From Stieleria sedimenti (GTDB lineage Bacteria; Planctomycetota; Planctomycetia; Pirellulales; Pirellulaceae): a stretch of 64,000 bases of DNA. The stretch covers positions 1-64,000 of the forward strand of contig NZ_JANZKV010000087.1 in assembly GCF_025060895.1 (NCBI RefSeq). The letters run 5' to 3'. The notes under the pieces were generated by a model, which did no database searches, was not told where the DNA came from, and was given only the letters and a program-made list of their open reading frames with translations. Below, piece by piece: positions 35,290 to 45,925 of this stretch. Within the stretch, counting starts at the first letter, position 1. Each line of letters begins with the position of its first letter. Both the position numbers and the translations under genes were made by a program.

Positions 35290-35876
35290 TCGTGATCCTG
35301 TCAGTGGTTTGCCAAGACGTCTTTCCCCGGGGCCAGCGACGCGTCGGCATAAAGGACGCCGAAAGGGTGGTCACCGTAGGGGGTCTGGCTGCCGGTAAAA
35401 AAGGGTGTGGAAGTGATTGGTTTGCGACTTTGGCGGCGTAGTATCGCAGAATCACCCCAAATCAGCCAAGGGGCGTTTGACCAGCTAATTGACGAGAATT
35501 TCAGCGAACGTTCGGAAACAGAACACTGACGGCGTTCTTGGCCGGCCGATGGCAAAGGACGGAAATTGGGGCCGAATTCGACCGAAAACCATTCAAACTC
35601 GGGCGACAATCTGCTTTAATGACACGATGTCGGGTCGTTGAGGCTCGATCCCCACCCCAAATGCGTAGTGAACTCACCCACCATACTACGCCCCACATCC
35701 GATTTCAGAACCTGTCGCGGTTCGACCTGCCCTGTCCGGCCACGACGTGGGCAGGCCGCGATTGCGGCGGGTAGGTTTGCCCGAATCTACACTGTCGCGA
35801 AAAATCAGTTGCGGTTTGATTCCGCCCCGCGAGATGGATTTGGAATCGGATCCCCACCACAGTTCCGCGTCACTTT
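35290..35876. other. Intergenic region upstream of the DUF1592 gene
   Basis: About 590 bases between divergent genes. Open frames on both strands (for example 35301-35609 minus) are short and unlike neighbouring genes. No repeat or RNA was recognised. Confidence 0.35.
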
Positions 35877-38315
35877 ATGAACAGCTCTCCAGCGTTTGAC
35901 GCCGCACGGCTTCCCGCCGCGCCGCTTGCCCCGACAGGGCGACTCCGGTTGCTCGGAGCGATCGGTGTTGTCTTGCTGGCCGTGGGAGCCGGTTGGCACC
36001 GCCCGTCGGCGGCCGAATCACCGGGCGACGCTCTCACCCAAGCGACGTTGGCTCGGGGCAATCAAATCTACGCCCAGCAATGCCTCTCCTGTCACGGAGA
36101 AGGCGGGCGTGGAGAGACGGACGGTTACGCCGATCCGCTGGTCGGTGACGCTTCGATCGGCGAGTTGGCGGAGATCATTTCAGACACCATGCCGGAAGAA
36201 GACCCCGGGCAATGTATCGGCGATGACGCAAAAGCCGTCGCGGAGTTCATCTACGAATCGTTTTACAGCGAAGCGGCACAACTGAGAAACCGTCCCGCCC
36301 GACAGCAGTTTTCACGGCTCACGGGGACCCAACTGCAGCAAAGTTTGGCGGACCTTTACCAGCATTTCTTTGGCACACCGTTCCGAGTCCAGGAGCGTGG
36401 GCTGAGTGCGTCTTATTTCGATAGCGGGCGTTGGGACAAGAAGCACCTGAAAGTGGAGCGTGTTGATCCGGTGCTCGATTTCGACTTCGGCCACGACCCG
36501 CCGGTGGAAGGTGTGACGCCGGAAGAGTTCTACATCCATTGGTCCGGTTCACTGCAAGTCGAGCATACCGGACGCTACGAAATCGTGGTGCACTCAACGT
36601 GTTCGATGAAGGTTCGTTTCGGGCATCACGAACATGTGTTGATCGACAACCATGTCCAGTCCGAAGGGCGAACCGAATTCCGTCGAACGTTGAACTTGAT
36701 CGGTGGTCGTCAGTACGCGATTCAAATCGACTTCACGCAGCGGAAACGAAAGACCGAACAACCACCGGCGACGTTCTCCTTGCGATGGGTGCCGCCGGGC
36801 GGAACGGAAACGGTCATTCCGAACGAGTACCTGTTGCCGTCGACGTTGCCGAGCGGGTTCGCTCTGCAAACCAAATTGCCGCCCGATGATCGCAGTTACG
36901 GCTACGATCGCGGAACGCGCGTGGATCGTCAGTGGGAAGATGCGATCACGTCAGCGGCGTTAGAGTTTGGCGACGCCGCGGTCAAAGAGCTGTGGCCACA
37001 GTACAAGCGAAAGCACCGCAAGGATTCAGATGAAAACCGCGGTCGGCTGCGTGGATTCCTAACGGAGTTGGCGTCGGTCGCGTTTCGTGGCCCCATCGAT
37101 GATCAAACCAAACAGCTTTACGTCGACGATCAAGTGGACGCGGTCGAAGACGACCAGATGGCGATCGCGCGGGCCTGTTTGATGATCATCAAATCGCCGC
37201 GGTTTCTGTATCCCACATTGGACCACCAGGCGCCGATCAGCCGGCGTGTTGCGACGCGACTGGCGCTGACGCTGTTTGATTCGCTGCCCTCGGACGCTTG
37301 GCTTCAAGACCAGACCGGCAAGGACAGCTTTGCCATCGATTCCAAGTCAGATCAAAAAAACGCCGAACAGCGGATCCGTCAGGCGGCGCTGCGCATGGTG
37401 GAGGATCCGCGACTGCACGGGAAAGCGATGGAGATGTTCTTTGATTGGCTGGATGTTGATCCGGCGGCGGAAGTCTCCAAGGACCCCGAAAAGTATGCCG
37501 GTTTCGACACCCCTCTGTTGCTCGACTTGCGACGGTCGCTGGAAGCGGCAATCAGCGACGTGTTGTGGTCCGAGTCAAGCGACTATCGACAGCTGTTTCT
37601 GCGGGATTGGAATTGGACCAACGAGCGGCTCGGTGAATTTTATGGTGAGGGCTGGATGCCGGCGTCGGAAAGCACCGGCCACCGGCTCGTGGGTAGCAAA
37701 CCTGCCGCGGGCAAGACATTCGGTGTGTTGACGCATCCGTTGGTCATGGGCCACTTGAGCTATTACGACACGACGTCGCCGATTCACCGCGGTGTGTTTC
37801 TGATACGGCGTGTGCTGGGACGAACGCTCCGGCCGCCCAACGAGGCGTTTACGCCGATTAATCCCGAGCTGCACCCTCAACTGACGACGCGACAGCGGGT
37901 CGAGCTTCAGACCGGCGAAGCGAAGTGCCAGGTCTGTCACCAGAAGATCAATGCACTCGGTTTTCCGCTCGAAAACTATGACGCGGTGGGACGCTTTCGG
38001 GCGACTGAAAAAGGCAAGCCGATCGATGCTTCCGGCGGCTACGTGACGCGAGACGGCCAACAGGTCGCGTTCGCTTCGCCGGGGGATTTGGCGCGGTTTC
38101 TTGCCGAGAATGATGACGCCCACCGAGCGTTCGTCGAACGGGCTTTCGAACATTTTGCAAAACAACCGCTCGCCGCTTATGGTGAAGCCGTTGCCAATGA
38201 CTTAGTCAGACGATTTCGTGAGAGCGATTTTCACATCCGCCACCTGATTGTCGAAATCGCGGTCGTGGTTGCGACAGAAGAGTTCAACAAGGAGAACTTG
38301 AATGAATCGACGTGA
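35877..38315 (+). CDS. Planctomycete cytochrome-type DUF1592/1588/1585 protein with PA14 domain
   Basis: An 812-residue exported protein of a family expanded in planctomycetes. The N-terminal membrane/signal segment (~22-46) is followed by a cytochrome c-like domain with CLSCHGEGG (~64-72). A PA14-like beta domain follows (~165-320: [35 protein letters not shown]... and [22 protein letters not shown]). DUF1592-type helical regions come next, then a second Cxx[24 protein letters not shown] (~682-703), typical of DUF1588. The next gene, DUF1552, overlaps its 3' end by 14 bases; this pair is a standard planctomycete unit whose function, perhaps polysaccharide-related, is unknown. Confidence 0.9.
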   Translation: MNSSPAFDAARLPAAPLAPTGRLRLLGAIGVVLLAVGAGWHRPSAAESPGDALTQATLARGNQIYAQQCLSCHGEGGRGETDGYADPLVGDASIGELAEIISDTMPEEDPGQCIGDDAKAVAEFIYESFYSEAAQLRNRPARQQFSRLTGTQLQQSLADLYQHFFGTPFRVQERGLSASYFDSGRWDKKHLKVERVDPVLDFDFGHDPPVEGVTPEEFYIHWSGSLQVEHTGRYEIVVHSTCSMKVRFGHHEHVLIDNHVQSEGRTEFRRTLNLIGGRQYAIQIDFTQRKRKTEQPPATFSLRWVPPGGTETVIPNEYLLPSTLPSGFALQTKLPPDDRSYGYDRGTRVDRQWEDAITSAALEFGDAAVKELWPQYKRKHRKDSDENRGRLRGFLTELASVAFRGPIDDQTKQLYVDDQVDAVEDDQMAIARACLMIIKSPRFLYPTLDHQAPISRRVATRLALTLFDSLPSDAWLQDQTGKDSFAIDSKSDQKNAEQRIRQAALRMVEDPRLHGKAMEMFFDWLDVDPAAEVSKDPEKYAGFDTPLLLDLRRSLEAAISDVLWSESSDYRQLFLRDWNWTNERLGEFYGEGWMPASESTGHRLVGSKPAAGKTFGVLTHPLVMGHLSYYDTTSPIHRGVFLIRRVLGRTLRPPNEAFTPINPELHPQLTTRQRVELQTGEAKCQVCHQKINALGFPLENYDAVGRFRATEKGKPIDASGGYVTRDGQQVAFASPGDLARFLAENDDAHRAFVERAFEHFAKQPLAAYGEAVANDLVRRFRESDFHIRHLIVEIAVVVATEEFNKENLNEST

Positions 38316-39630
38316 GTTTCTAGCGCAGTTGGGTGTCAGTTCAGCCGCGGCAAGCCTGCTGATGGGGCTGCCGAGCCTTGCAATGGGAGCCGAGGCGTCG
38401 GCGCGAAGACGGCGTCTGGTGTTCGTGTTCAGCCCCAACGGCGTGATCCCGAAACACTTTTGGCCTGACAGCACCGGTAAGGATTACGATCTGAAACGCA
38501 TTCTGGCGCCGCTGGCCGAATTCAAGGATCAGATGCTAACCGTCAAAGGCATTTGCAATCGGATCCAAGGTGACGGTGACGGCCACATGCGTGGGATCGG
38601 ATGTCTGTTGACAGGCATCGAGCTGTTCCCCGGAGACATCCAGGGCGGTAGTGATACGCCGGCGGGATGGTCGATGGGCATCTCCGTCGATCAACACATC
38701 AAGAATCGATTGCAAGCCGACCCCGCGACGCGAACACGTTTCGGTTCGTTGGAGTTCGGTGTGATGGTCCCCGACCGCGCCGACACTTGGACGCGGATGT
38801 CCTACGCCGGGGCGAACCAACCCGTCGCTCCGATCAGCGACCCCTACCAGATGTTCGACAAGCTGTACGGGCAAACGAAGAACCGCCAAATGCTGGCCAG
38901 CGTGTTGGACGATTTGGCCGGCGACTTCAAACGCGTCAGCCAATCGCTCAGCAGCGAAGATCGTCAATTGTTGGACATGCACTTGGATCTGGTCCGCAGC
39001 GTCGAAAAGGATCTGAAGACAGAGTTCGCCGCAGCGACCAAGAACGATGGTGCCGGGCATGCCGTCCCCAAACTGCCTCCGAATATCGAAGAGCAGAACG
39101 ACAACATGCCCCAAATCACGCAGATGCAGACGGAATTGTTGGTCAACAGTTTCGTTGCGGATTTTGCCCGCGTGGCGAGTTTCCAGATCACCAACAGCGT
39201 CGGCCAGCCGCGGATGAAATGGTTGGACATCAACGAGGGTCACCACGGGCTTTCGCATGAACCCGACAGCAACGAAGAAGCCTACGAGAAGCTGATTCGC
39301 ATCAACACCTGGTATGCCGAACAGGTGGCTTACATGGCCAAGCGAATGAAAGAAACGCCGGACCCGTCGGGCCATGGATCGTTGCTGGACAACACCACGA
39401 TTGTCTGGACCAACGAACTAGGCAAAGGAAACTCGCACACCCGCAATGACATTCCCTTCGTGATGGTCGGCGGCGGATTGGATTTTCAATTCGGCCAAGC
39501 CTACGACTTCGGCAAAGTCGCGCACAACCGACTGCTACTTAGCTTCTTGGAAGGGATGGGCATGCCCGAAAAAACGTTCGGCAATCCCGATTTCTGTGGC
39601 GAAGGAGCACTGACCGGTTTGATGGCTTAG
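38302..39630 (+). CDS. Tat-exported DUF1552 protein
   Basis: A 442-residue DUF1552-family protein. The Tat signal is [32 protein letters not shown]. The first conserved block [19 protein letters not shown] (~37-55) and later [34 protein letters not shown] (~374-393) and the terminal [17 protein letters not shown] are typical. AAGGAG precedes ATG 38302. It is translated from the same transcript as the DUF1592 protein (14-base overlap). The alkaline-phosphatase-like fold suggested for the family implies a metal-dependent hydrolase, but no activity is established. Confidence 0.92.
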   Translation: MNRREFLAQLGVSSAAASLLMGLPSLAMGAEASARRRRLVFVFSPNGVIPKHFWPDSTGKDYDLKRILAPLAEFKDQMLTVKGICNRIQGDGDGHMRGIGCLLTGIELFPGDIQGGSDTPAGWSMGISVDQHIKNRLQADPATRTRFGSLEFGVMVPDRADTWTRMSYAGANQPVAPISDPYQMFDKLYGQTKNRQMLASVLDDLAGDFKRVSQSLSSEDRQLLDMHLDLVRSVEKDLKTEFAAATKNDGAGHAVPKLPPNIEEQNDNMPQITQMQTELLVNSFVADFARVASFQITNSVGQPRMKWLDINEGHHGLSHEPDSNEEAYEKLIRINTWYAEQVAYMAKRMKETPDPSGHGSLLDNTTIVWTNELGKGNSHTRNDIPFVMVGGGLDFQFGQAYDFGKVAHNRLLLSFLEGMGMPEKTFGNPDFCGEGALTGLMA

Positions 39631-40036
39631 GGCCAAACGGGCTGTGACTGACTCAAGATTCGTAGCTGCTGTCGCCGGACGGCGGACGTTCTTTCAAGCT
39701 TCCGGCCTTTGTTTTCCGCGTGTCGCCCGAGGGGCTGCGGGTGCGGGGGCGGGGGCGAGCGGTTGGAAATCCGTTTTGGGCCACTAAAAGTGGCGGCTGA
39801 CCGACATTTTTCCCCGTGAAAACGGCGATTTGTGACGATCGGGCCGGGAGTGGCGGCGTATTCCAAAAGAGATGCCGGAAAGATCGACAGTTTCCACTCG
39901 ACGGGGAAACATTCTGGCATTAACCTCTCTTACAGCGGTGACGACAAGTCGACACCGTTAGCGTTCAGGTGGTTTTGCCCCAACCTCCTGGACGCGTTTT
40001 TTTTGCGCTGACGGCAGGGTCTGGCCAATTTCCCCA
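39631..40036. other. Intergenic region between convergent genes
   Basis: About 400 bases between the DUF1552 gene and the parvulin gene that reads toward it. It has a G-rich run near 39735-39760. No clear terminator hairpin, gene or repeat was recognised. Confidence 0.35.
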
Positions 40037-41077
40037 TCAAACGCCGGGCGGTTGAAGCGATTTGATGTACCACGTCACCTTGGCGCTGCTCTGGTGAGCG
40101 ACCAGGGCGTCGAACAACGCGGTCGCGGCATCACGCCGAAGCGGGTTGAGGTCGGTGACGTTTTCGTAGGGAATTTGATCGACTTCCTTTTTGTGGACCA
40201 GAACGAGGTGGAAGCCGAGCGGGCTGCGGACGGGCTTTGACACCGCAGCGGTTTTGGTTTGGCCAATGGCGTCCATGACCGCTGCCGGCAGGTCGCCGGG
40301 CTTGGACACCCATCCCAATCCGCCGCCCTGTTTGGCCGTCGCGCCTTCGCTCTCGCTGATCGCCAGTTCTGCGAATCGTTTCGCTAGAATCTCCGGCGAG
40401 CCAGATTCGGATTGGAGCTGTGAAGCGATCGTCTGGATCCGTTGTTCGGCGATGGCTTCGGCATCCGGGATCTCTTTGTCCACCTCGATGAACAGATGCG
40501 AAACGTTCCAGCGAGCGGACGAATAGTTTTCCGAATGAAGTTCGTAGAAGCGTTTTAAGTTGGCGTCGGTCATCTTGCTCTTCAAATAACGGCGCCATGC
40601 CGAATCCCAGTCACGTGCGTTTCGAACGGACCGTTCGTCAGTTTGCCGTTGGGTGCAATACTCGTCGAGATTCGATCGTTTGCGGCGAAGGTCATCCAAA
40701 AACTCTTCCCAATCGCGGTCCAACAAGGCTTGCAGATTGGCACCGCCCTGCTGGCGGAGTGACTTCATGGCCAGATGCTGACGCACCAGTAACGCGGATG
40801 AGGCTCGCTGGACGTCCAGGCTCACCTGCGAAAGGTCGTTCGCTTTCAGTTTCGAGGAGAGTAAGAAATGCAGTTCGCCGAGGAAAACGGGCTCGCCGTC
40901 AATCGAAGCGATCGGATCGGTGGGACGTAACGCAGGTGGTTCACCGAGCAGCGTGGTTGGCAGCACGAACAGCGAAGTTGGCAGGACGAGCAACGCGATC
41001 AGGACGCCATGAATCCACCGCGCGGTGTGTGGCTGACGGACGACTGATGTGGGCGAAGGCTGGAGGCAGGCGATCAT
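40037..41077 (-). CDS. Parvulin-type peptidyl-prolyl isomerase (PpiC/SurA-like)
   Basis: A 346-residue exported foldase. A hydrophobic signal/anchor lies at ~24-44. A SurA-N-like helical region (~55-160: IASIDGEPVFLGELHFLLSSKLKAND...) precedes a parvulin domain (~185-295): WNVSHLFIEVDKEIPDAEAIAEQRIQTIASQLQSESGSPEILAKRFAELAISESEGATAKQGGGLGWV and FSKP/VSKPVRSPLGFHLVLVHKKE. The order matches SurA/PpiC proteins that assist outer-membrane protein folding. Its ATG overlaps the stop of the upstream gene by four bases, so the two are translated together. Confidence 0.88.
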   Translation of the reverse strand: MIACLQPSPTSVVRQPHTARWIHGVLIALLVLPTSLFVLPTTLLGEPPALRPTDPIASIDGEPVFLGELHFLLSSKLKANDLSQVSLDVQRASSALLVRQHLAMKSLRQQGGANLQALLDRDWEEFLDDLRRKRSNLDEYCTQRQTDERSVRNARDWDSAWRRYLKSKMTDANLKRFYELHSENYSSARWNVSHLFIEVDKEIPDAEAIAEQRIQTIASQLQSESGSPEILAKRFAELAISESEGATAKQGGGLGWVSKPGDLPAAVMDAIGQTKTAAVSKPVRSPLGFHLVLVHKKEVDQIPYENVTDLNPLRRDAATALFDALVAHQSSAKVTWYIKSLQPPGV

Positions 41078-42402
41078 GGCAGCATGATGTCGTGCAAGAC
41101 GAAGTCGACTTCGTTGCGGACAACGGATGTCGGGGATTCATAAACGAGTTTGGCACCCTCGAGTTTGTCGATCTCGAACAGATAGCCCATGCCGACACCG
41201 CTTTCGGTTTGTCGGTACAGTTCGTACCCCAGGTTTTCCACCCGATTCCCTTCGGCGTCGCGGACATACACGGGGTTCTGAAAGATCCATTGGCGGTGAC
41301 TTTCCAGGGCTCGGTCGGCGTCTTGGAGTTCGACCGAGAATCGAATCTCGTAAAGGGCTCCGTTACGCTGCACGCGTTCGAGCTCGACCGTCATGGCGTC
41401 GACGGTTTGGTTGTTGCCGACCTCGGTCAGCGGCAATTCGAACGAGTGACGTTTGCCGGGCAACAGAGATTGGATGGTTCCGCGAAGCGATTCGATCCGG
41501 GTCGGGCTTTCGGTGGGAAGTTCCAGTGGCAGATAGAATTCGCTGAATGCCAATTCGCTGTTGGCGGCGATGTCGATGGTATTTTCGGTCGTTTGTGGTT
41601 TCAGCGATTGGCCGTCATCAAGTTTGCCGGATAGTTGTGCGACGGGGATGGTCAACCCGATCGGCGTCAGTCCCGGTTGCCAGGTGATTTCCATGGACAG
41701 GTTCAATCCGCTTTGCCCGGGTTGGTTGAAGACGCGGCGGGCGCTGACAGCCGTCGGCTCGATGCGATACACACCGCTGTAGGCCGCCGAATCGACCCGC
41801 GATTGCCGGGTCTCCTGACGCGGAACGAGTTGCAGGGTTTCGCGGTCGCCGCCGTAGTGGTTGATGTCCAAATTGGTTTGGTCCAACACTAGATCGACGG
41901 CATGCCAGAACGAGAGCGGTGCGTTGGACGATTGAATGGGCAGCGACTCGTCGGCGGAGTGTTCGAATTCGATTTCGCTTTCACGGCTGATCACTTCCAA
42001 TGCCTCGCCAAGCGTCGTGGCATCGCCCAAGCGGATTCGAATCGCCTTGGACTGTGTTTCCGCTTTCAACGTCATCAGTGCGGCTTTGACGCGTGAGAGT
42101 CGTTCGCTCGCTTCGATCGAAAACTCGGGGCGCGATTCGGGCAGATACGGCAACGCATCGGCACCGGCCTCGATCAACGCTTTTTCGGCGGCACTTCGAT
42201 CACTCGCCTTGCGGGCGTCCAACTGATCGACCCATTCCAGCACGTCGGTCTTGGAAACCGGTGGCGTGTCGTCGCGGGGTTTGGCCTGTTGGCCGACGGC
42301 GTTCGGTCCGGCAATCAAACCGATTAGGAACGCTGCGATCAGCAGGGTTGTGCCGCGGCGACGGGGCGTCGTCCGCAGAATCGTTTCGACCGTTCGATTC
42401 AT
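41074..42402 (-). CDS. Secreted hypothetical protein with STN/secretin-like segment
   Basis: A 442-residue exported protein. A signal peptide (TLLIAAFLIGLIAGPNAVGQQA, ~19-40) follows ATG 42402; the in-frame region upstream to 42516 is not signal-like. Residues ~105-190 (IRIRLGDATTLGEALEVISRESEIEFEHSADESLPIQSSNAPLSFWHAVDLVLDQTNLDINHYGG) resemble an STN/secretin N-domain, as seen in TonB-dependent receptors and secretins. The rest is beta-rich and unrecognised. Coupled to a parvulin foldase by a 4-base overlap, it may be a periplasmic envelope-biogenesis factor; this is inference. Confidence 0.6.
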   Translation of the reverse strand: MNRTVETILRTTPRRRGTTLLIAAFLIGLIAGPNAVGQQAKPRDDTPPVSKTDVLEWVDQLDARKASDRSAAEKALIEAGADALPYLPESRPEFSIEASERLSRVKAALMTLKAETQSKAIRIRLGDATTLGEALEVISRESEIEFEHSADESLPIQSSNAPLSFWHAVDLVLDQTNLDINHYGGDRETLQLVPRQETRQSRVDSAAYSGVYRIEPTAVSARRVFNQPGQSGLNLSMEITWQPGLTPIGLTIPVAQLSGKLDDGQSLKPQTTENTIDIAANSELAFSEFYLPLELPTESPTRIESLRGTIQSLLPGKRHSFELPLTEVGNNQTVDAMTVELERVQRNGALYEIRFSVELQDADRALESHRQWIFQNPVYVRDAEGNRVENLGYELYRQTESGVGMGYLFEIDKLEGAKLVYESPTSVVRNEVDFVLHDIMLP

Positions 42403-42622
42403 CTCGTCTCCACAAATGCATCCGATCACGAATGAACAAGTTTTTGAGCTAGGTTTGGATTGCACCATGTTACCAGAGCTTCCCGCGAGGTTACGCCGAC
42501 CCGGTGAATTCGGCAACGAAAACGGTTGGATTTGCCGTTTTTGAACACCGGTTGGCGACCTCCGGAACCGGCGGGACGCTTGTCATCACCTGCCCCACAC
42601 CCGCTTGAGTCACGCAACCAAG

Positions 42623-43807
42623 ATGAATCAAACCATCACGCGCCGTGAAGTCTCCTCCTTGTCCTTCCTTTCGCCCCCCTCGGCAATTCATTCGCGAAGC
42701 TCGGCAATTCGTTCGCGAAGCTCGGTGAAACGGTTCGTCTCCCTGACGCTTGTGCAGGTGCTGATTGCCGGCGGGATGTTGTCGGCCGGCCGATGCGGGG
42801 CCGCGGCACCGGCGTTGATCGAATTCACAATGGGCAGCAATTCGCTGCTCGGGATCCCGATCATGGACTTCCCATCGGAGCTGATCGTGTTGGCCCGCGA
42901 CGGGCAGTTGCACACGTTGACGGGCAAAGCGAAAGAAAACATACGCACGTTGGAGGCGTCGTATCAGCCTGCGACGACGATGGAGATGAAGGTTGATCTT
43001 CAAAAGGAATTCGGCCGCGACTTTGAAGTCATCAGTACGCAGCATTTTCTGGTGGTCCAGCCGCGGGGGCGCGGTGAACGTTGGCCGCAGCTGTTCGAGC
43101 GCTCGCACCGTGCCTTCGTCGCCTACATGTCGCGACGCGGCGTTCAGATCCGCCGGGGACGATTTCCGATGGTGGCCGTCGTGATGCCCGATTCGGCGGC
43201 CATGTATGCCGAATTGCAGCGGATGAACGTGGACGTCAAACGTGTCGCCGGCATTTATGCCCGAGAGAGCAACCGCGTGATCACGCACGACGGCGGGCAT
43301 TTGCGATTCATCGCCGATACCGTCCGGCACGAGGCCGCCCACCAGTCCGCCTACAACTACAACGTGCACAGCCGAGTCGTGATCACGCCCCGCTGGGTGA
43401 CCGAAGGCGTCGGGCAGATGTTTGAACCCGAAGCGATGGTGCGGGGCCAGTCCGGGCTGCACACCCGAGACCGTGTCAATCAATCCAGTCTGGAGCAACT
43501 CAGAACCCGCTATGACGGCGGTCGTTCACCGGAGTTTGCCGATGCGGTCCGCGATCTGGTCGGGGCCAACGAGATGTTCAACAACCCCGCGACGACCGCT
43601 GACGCCTATGCCGTTGCCTGGGCGATGATGTTCTATTTGGCTGAGCGTGAACCGGAACGATTTACGGCGGTGCTTTCGGGAACCGCATCCCGGGGGACCT
43701 ACCAGCCGTACGACCGATTCGCCCGTCTGAATGACTTTGAGCGTTGGGTGGGAACGGACATCGATCAATTTGCGAAAAAAGTGTCCTGGTTTCTCAAGTC
43801 ACTTTAG
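42623..43807 (+). CDS. DUF1570-type secreted metallopeptidase-like protein
   Basis: A 394-residue exported protein. After a Ser/Arg-rich start, a signal segment (VSLTLVQVLIAGGMLSAGRCGAAAP, ~40-64) leads into a domain with RHEAAHQSAYNYNVHSR (~233-249), where HEAAH is a zinc-peptidase (gluzincin-like HExxH) motif. WVTEGVGQMFEPE (~255-267) supplies the third ligand Glu. This matches the planctomycete DUF1570 family. ATG 42623 is preferred over TTG 42605. Bases ~42685-42725 hold two tandem copies of a 21-bp AATTCRTTCGCGAAGCTCGGC unit coding SAIHSRS-SAIRSRS. Confidence 0.8.
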   Translation: MNQTITRREVSSLSFLSPPSAIHSRSSAIRSRSSVKRFVSLTLVQVLIAGGMLSAGRCGAAAPALIEFTMGSNSLLGIPIMDFPSELIVLARDGQLHTLTGKAKENIRTLEASYQPATTMEMKVDLQKEFGRDFEVISTQHFLVVQPRGRGERWPQLFERSHRAFVAYMSRRGVQIRRGRFPMVAVVMPDSAAMYAELQRMNVDVKRVAGIYARESNRVITHDGGHLRFIADTVRHEAAHQSAYNYNVHSRVVITPRWVTEGVGQMFEPEAMVRGQSGLHTRDRVNQSSLEQLRTRYDGGRSPEFADAVRDLVGANEMFNNPATTADAYAVAWAMMFYLAEREPERFTAVLSGTASRGTYQPYDRFARLNDFERWVGTDIDQFAKKVSWFLKSL

Positions 43808-43903
43808 CCAGGATGTTTCAAAACAATGGCCGAGGGCGTAAACTAGCGGGTTAGGTCGCAGTCCGCGTCCGCCCTGAAACCGCCCGCCTGGGACTCTGCA
43901 CTG

Positions 43904-45562
43904 ATGATGACGCCGCGATATCTGGTCCCTTTCGACACGCGTCACGCGGTCCACAGGTTCACGGATGTCTTGATCATCGGCGGCGGGCTTGCCGGACTAC
44001 GCGCGGCCAACGCCGTCGATTCTCACCTGCGGGTCTTGGTGGTCACCAAAGATGTACTGCGAGAATCCAACAGCACCTACGCCCAGGGCGGGATCGCCGG
44101 TGTGCTGGATCCCGAAGATCGCTTTGAAAATCATATCCGCGACACCCTGGTCGCCGGTGCAAACCTGTGCGACGTCGACGTCGTCAACATGGTCATCCGC
44201 GAGGGGCCGGGACGGATCGAAGAGCTGGTCCGCTGGGGCACGCAATTCGATCTGGAAGAAGGCGTGTTGGAACTCGGTCGCGAGGGCGGTCATTCTCATG
44301 AACGCATCGTTCACGCCCAAGGAGACGCGACCGGCGCGGAGATCATGCGCGCGGTGATCCAGCGGACGCGGTCCCTGAAAAACGTCCGCATCCTGGAAAA
44401 TACCTTCACCATCGACTTGCTCACGCACGGCGGACAATGCCGCGGCGCGATTGTTTCCCAAGACGGCGGGCCACCGATGATGGTCTGGGCCAAGGAAACC
44501 ATCTTGTGCACCGGTGGTGCCGGACAGATTTTTCGCGAATCGACCAACCCCGCCGTGGCGACCGCCGATGGTTCGTCGTTGGCCTATCGCGCCGGCGTTC
44601 AACTGAGCGACATGGAATTCATGCAGTTCCACCCCACGGTGTTGTACATCGCCGGTTCCTCGCGGTCGTTGATCACCGAAGCGATCCGCGGCGAAGGCGC
44701 CCATCTGGTGGATTCCGACGGGCACCGATTCATGCCGGACTATGACGAGCGGGCGGAGTTGGCGCCCCGAGACATCGTCAGCCAATCGATCATTCGGCAA
44801 ATGCAGGCGACGTCACATCCCTGTGTTTACTTGGACCTTTCCCATCTCGATGCCAAGCATGTCGTGGCGCGGTTTCCGGGGATCGCCGAACTCTGTGCCA
44901 AGTTCGGACTGGATCTCGCCAGCGATCGCATTCCGGTTCGGCCGGGGGCGCACTACATGCTCGGCGGTGTGACGGTCGATCGCCAGGGACGCACCAGTCT
45001 GCCGGGGCTCTGGGCAGCCGGTGAAGTGACCAGCAGCGGCTTGCACGGCGCGAATCGACTGGCCAGCAACAGTCTGCTCGAAGGGCTGGTCTATGGAGCG
45101 GCCGCCGGCGGCGCCGCGTCTCGGTCGGCCAGCGAAGGAGATCATGAAATGCGGGCGATGCAGATTCGTCAGTCCGCGACGTTGCCCACCGAGTCGTTCG
45201 ACATCGATGATGTTCGCATCTCGCTGAAGAGTTTGATGGGGCGATTGGTCGGAGTCGAACGCGATGCCGAAGGTTTGCAAAAAGCCGCTGACACGATCCG
45301 TTCCTACGCCGCGTACGCGATGAATCATCAATTCGAAGATGAAGCCGGCTGGGAATTGCAAAACCTGTTGACCACCGCCGCAATCATGGTCTCGTCGGCC
45401 ATGGTGCGAACCGAATCGCGGGGCGTTCATTTTCGAAGCGACCACCCCGCGCAGAACGATGAACAATGGCGCCGCCATCTGACCGTCCAGATCAACGTCG
45501 ACGGCGGTTACCCCCAACGCGGCGCCTTGCTCGAGCCGGAGCCGGTGACGAACAGTCGCTGA
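43904..45562 (+). CDS. nadB: L-aspartate oxidase
   Basis: A 552-residue flavoenzyme that oxidises L-aspartate to iminoaspartate, the first step of NAD synthesis. The FAD-binding motif is LIIGGGLAGLRAA (~24-36). STYAQGGIAGVLDPEDRFENHIRDTLVAGANLCD (~57-90) and the catalytic region LSDMEFMQFHPTVLY are characteristic, as is the C-terminal GAHYMLGGVTVDRQGRTSLPGLWAAGEVTSSGLHGANRLASNSLLEG (~346-392). Length fits the family. No nadA or nadC is adjacent. Succinate dehydrogenase flavoprotein is excluded by the GLHGANRLASNSLLEG version of the motif. Confidence 0.95.
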   Translation: MMTPRYLVPFDTRHAVHRFTDVLIIGGGLAGLRAANAVDSHLRVLVVTKDVLRESNSTYAQGGIAGVLDPEDRFENHIRDTLVAGANLCDVDVVNMVIREGPGRIEELVRWGTQFDLEEGVLELGREGGHSHERIVHAQGDATGAEIMRAVIQRTRSLKNVRILENTFTIDLLTHGGQCRGAIVSQDGGPPMMVWAKETILCTGGAGQIFRESTNPAVATADGSSLAYRAGVQLSDMEFMQFHPTVLYIAGSSRSLITEAIRGEGAHLVDSDGHRFMPDYDERAELAPRDIVSQSIIRQMQATSHPCVYLDLSHLDAKHVVARFPGIAELCAKFGLDLASDRIPVRPGAHYMLGGVTVDRQGRTSLPGLWAAGEVTSSGLHGANRLASNSLLEGLVYGAAAGGAASRSASEGDHEMRAMQIRQSATLPTESFDIDDVRISLKSLMGRLVGVERDAEGLQKAADTIRSYAAYAMNHQFEDEAGWELQNLLTTAAIMVSSAMVRTESRGVHFRSDHPAQNDEQWRRHLTVQINVDGGYPQRGALLEPEPVTNSR

Positions 45563-45574
45563 AGGTGGGTAGGA

Positions 45575-45652
45575 AGATTTTGGGGTAGGAAGATTGGCGA
45601 ATTCGAAGGGATGGTGCATTGCATCATTTTCTTACCCTCGAAATCTTCTTAC
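45575..45652. repeat. Imperfect inverted repeat of GGTAGGAAGATT units
   Basis: Two direct units GGGTAGGAAGATTTT and GGGGTAGGAAGATT (45576-45595) are mirrored downstream by TTTCTTACCCT and AATCTTCTTACC (45628-45653). The element lies just after nadB in a 360-base stretch that has no gene. Confidence 0.7.
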
Positions 45653-45925
45653 CTGTTATTCGCAACGGCTAAGCAAGCGAGGGGGGCGAACGCGTACGCG
45701 AATCAGCTGAAGTCAGTTGTGTTTTCTTTCCTGCCCATCCGCTGCGTTTTCGGCGAGGGGCGATCACAGAATCGATTCGGCAGAGATCGAGCGATGATTG
45801 GATTCGCGATGTTGCGCGAGCGAGGCAGGCCTCCGGGACCGGTGTAAGACTCTGCTCTGGACCGAGTAATAGACTGTGGTAACTGATTCCACATACGTAC
45901 TCGTTTCCATAGGCAACACCAACTG

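Noticed and set aside
35301-35609. 102-residue minus-strand ORF upstream of the isomerase
   Set aside because: No ribosome binding site, no recognisable motif, and composition unlike the neighbouring genes.
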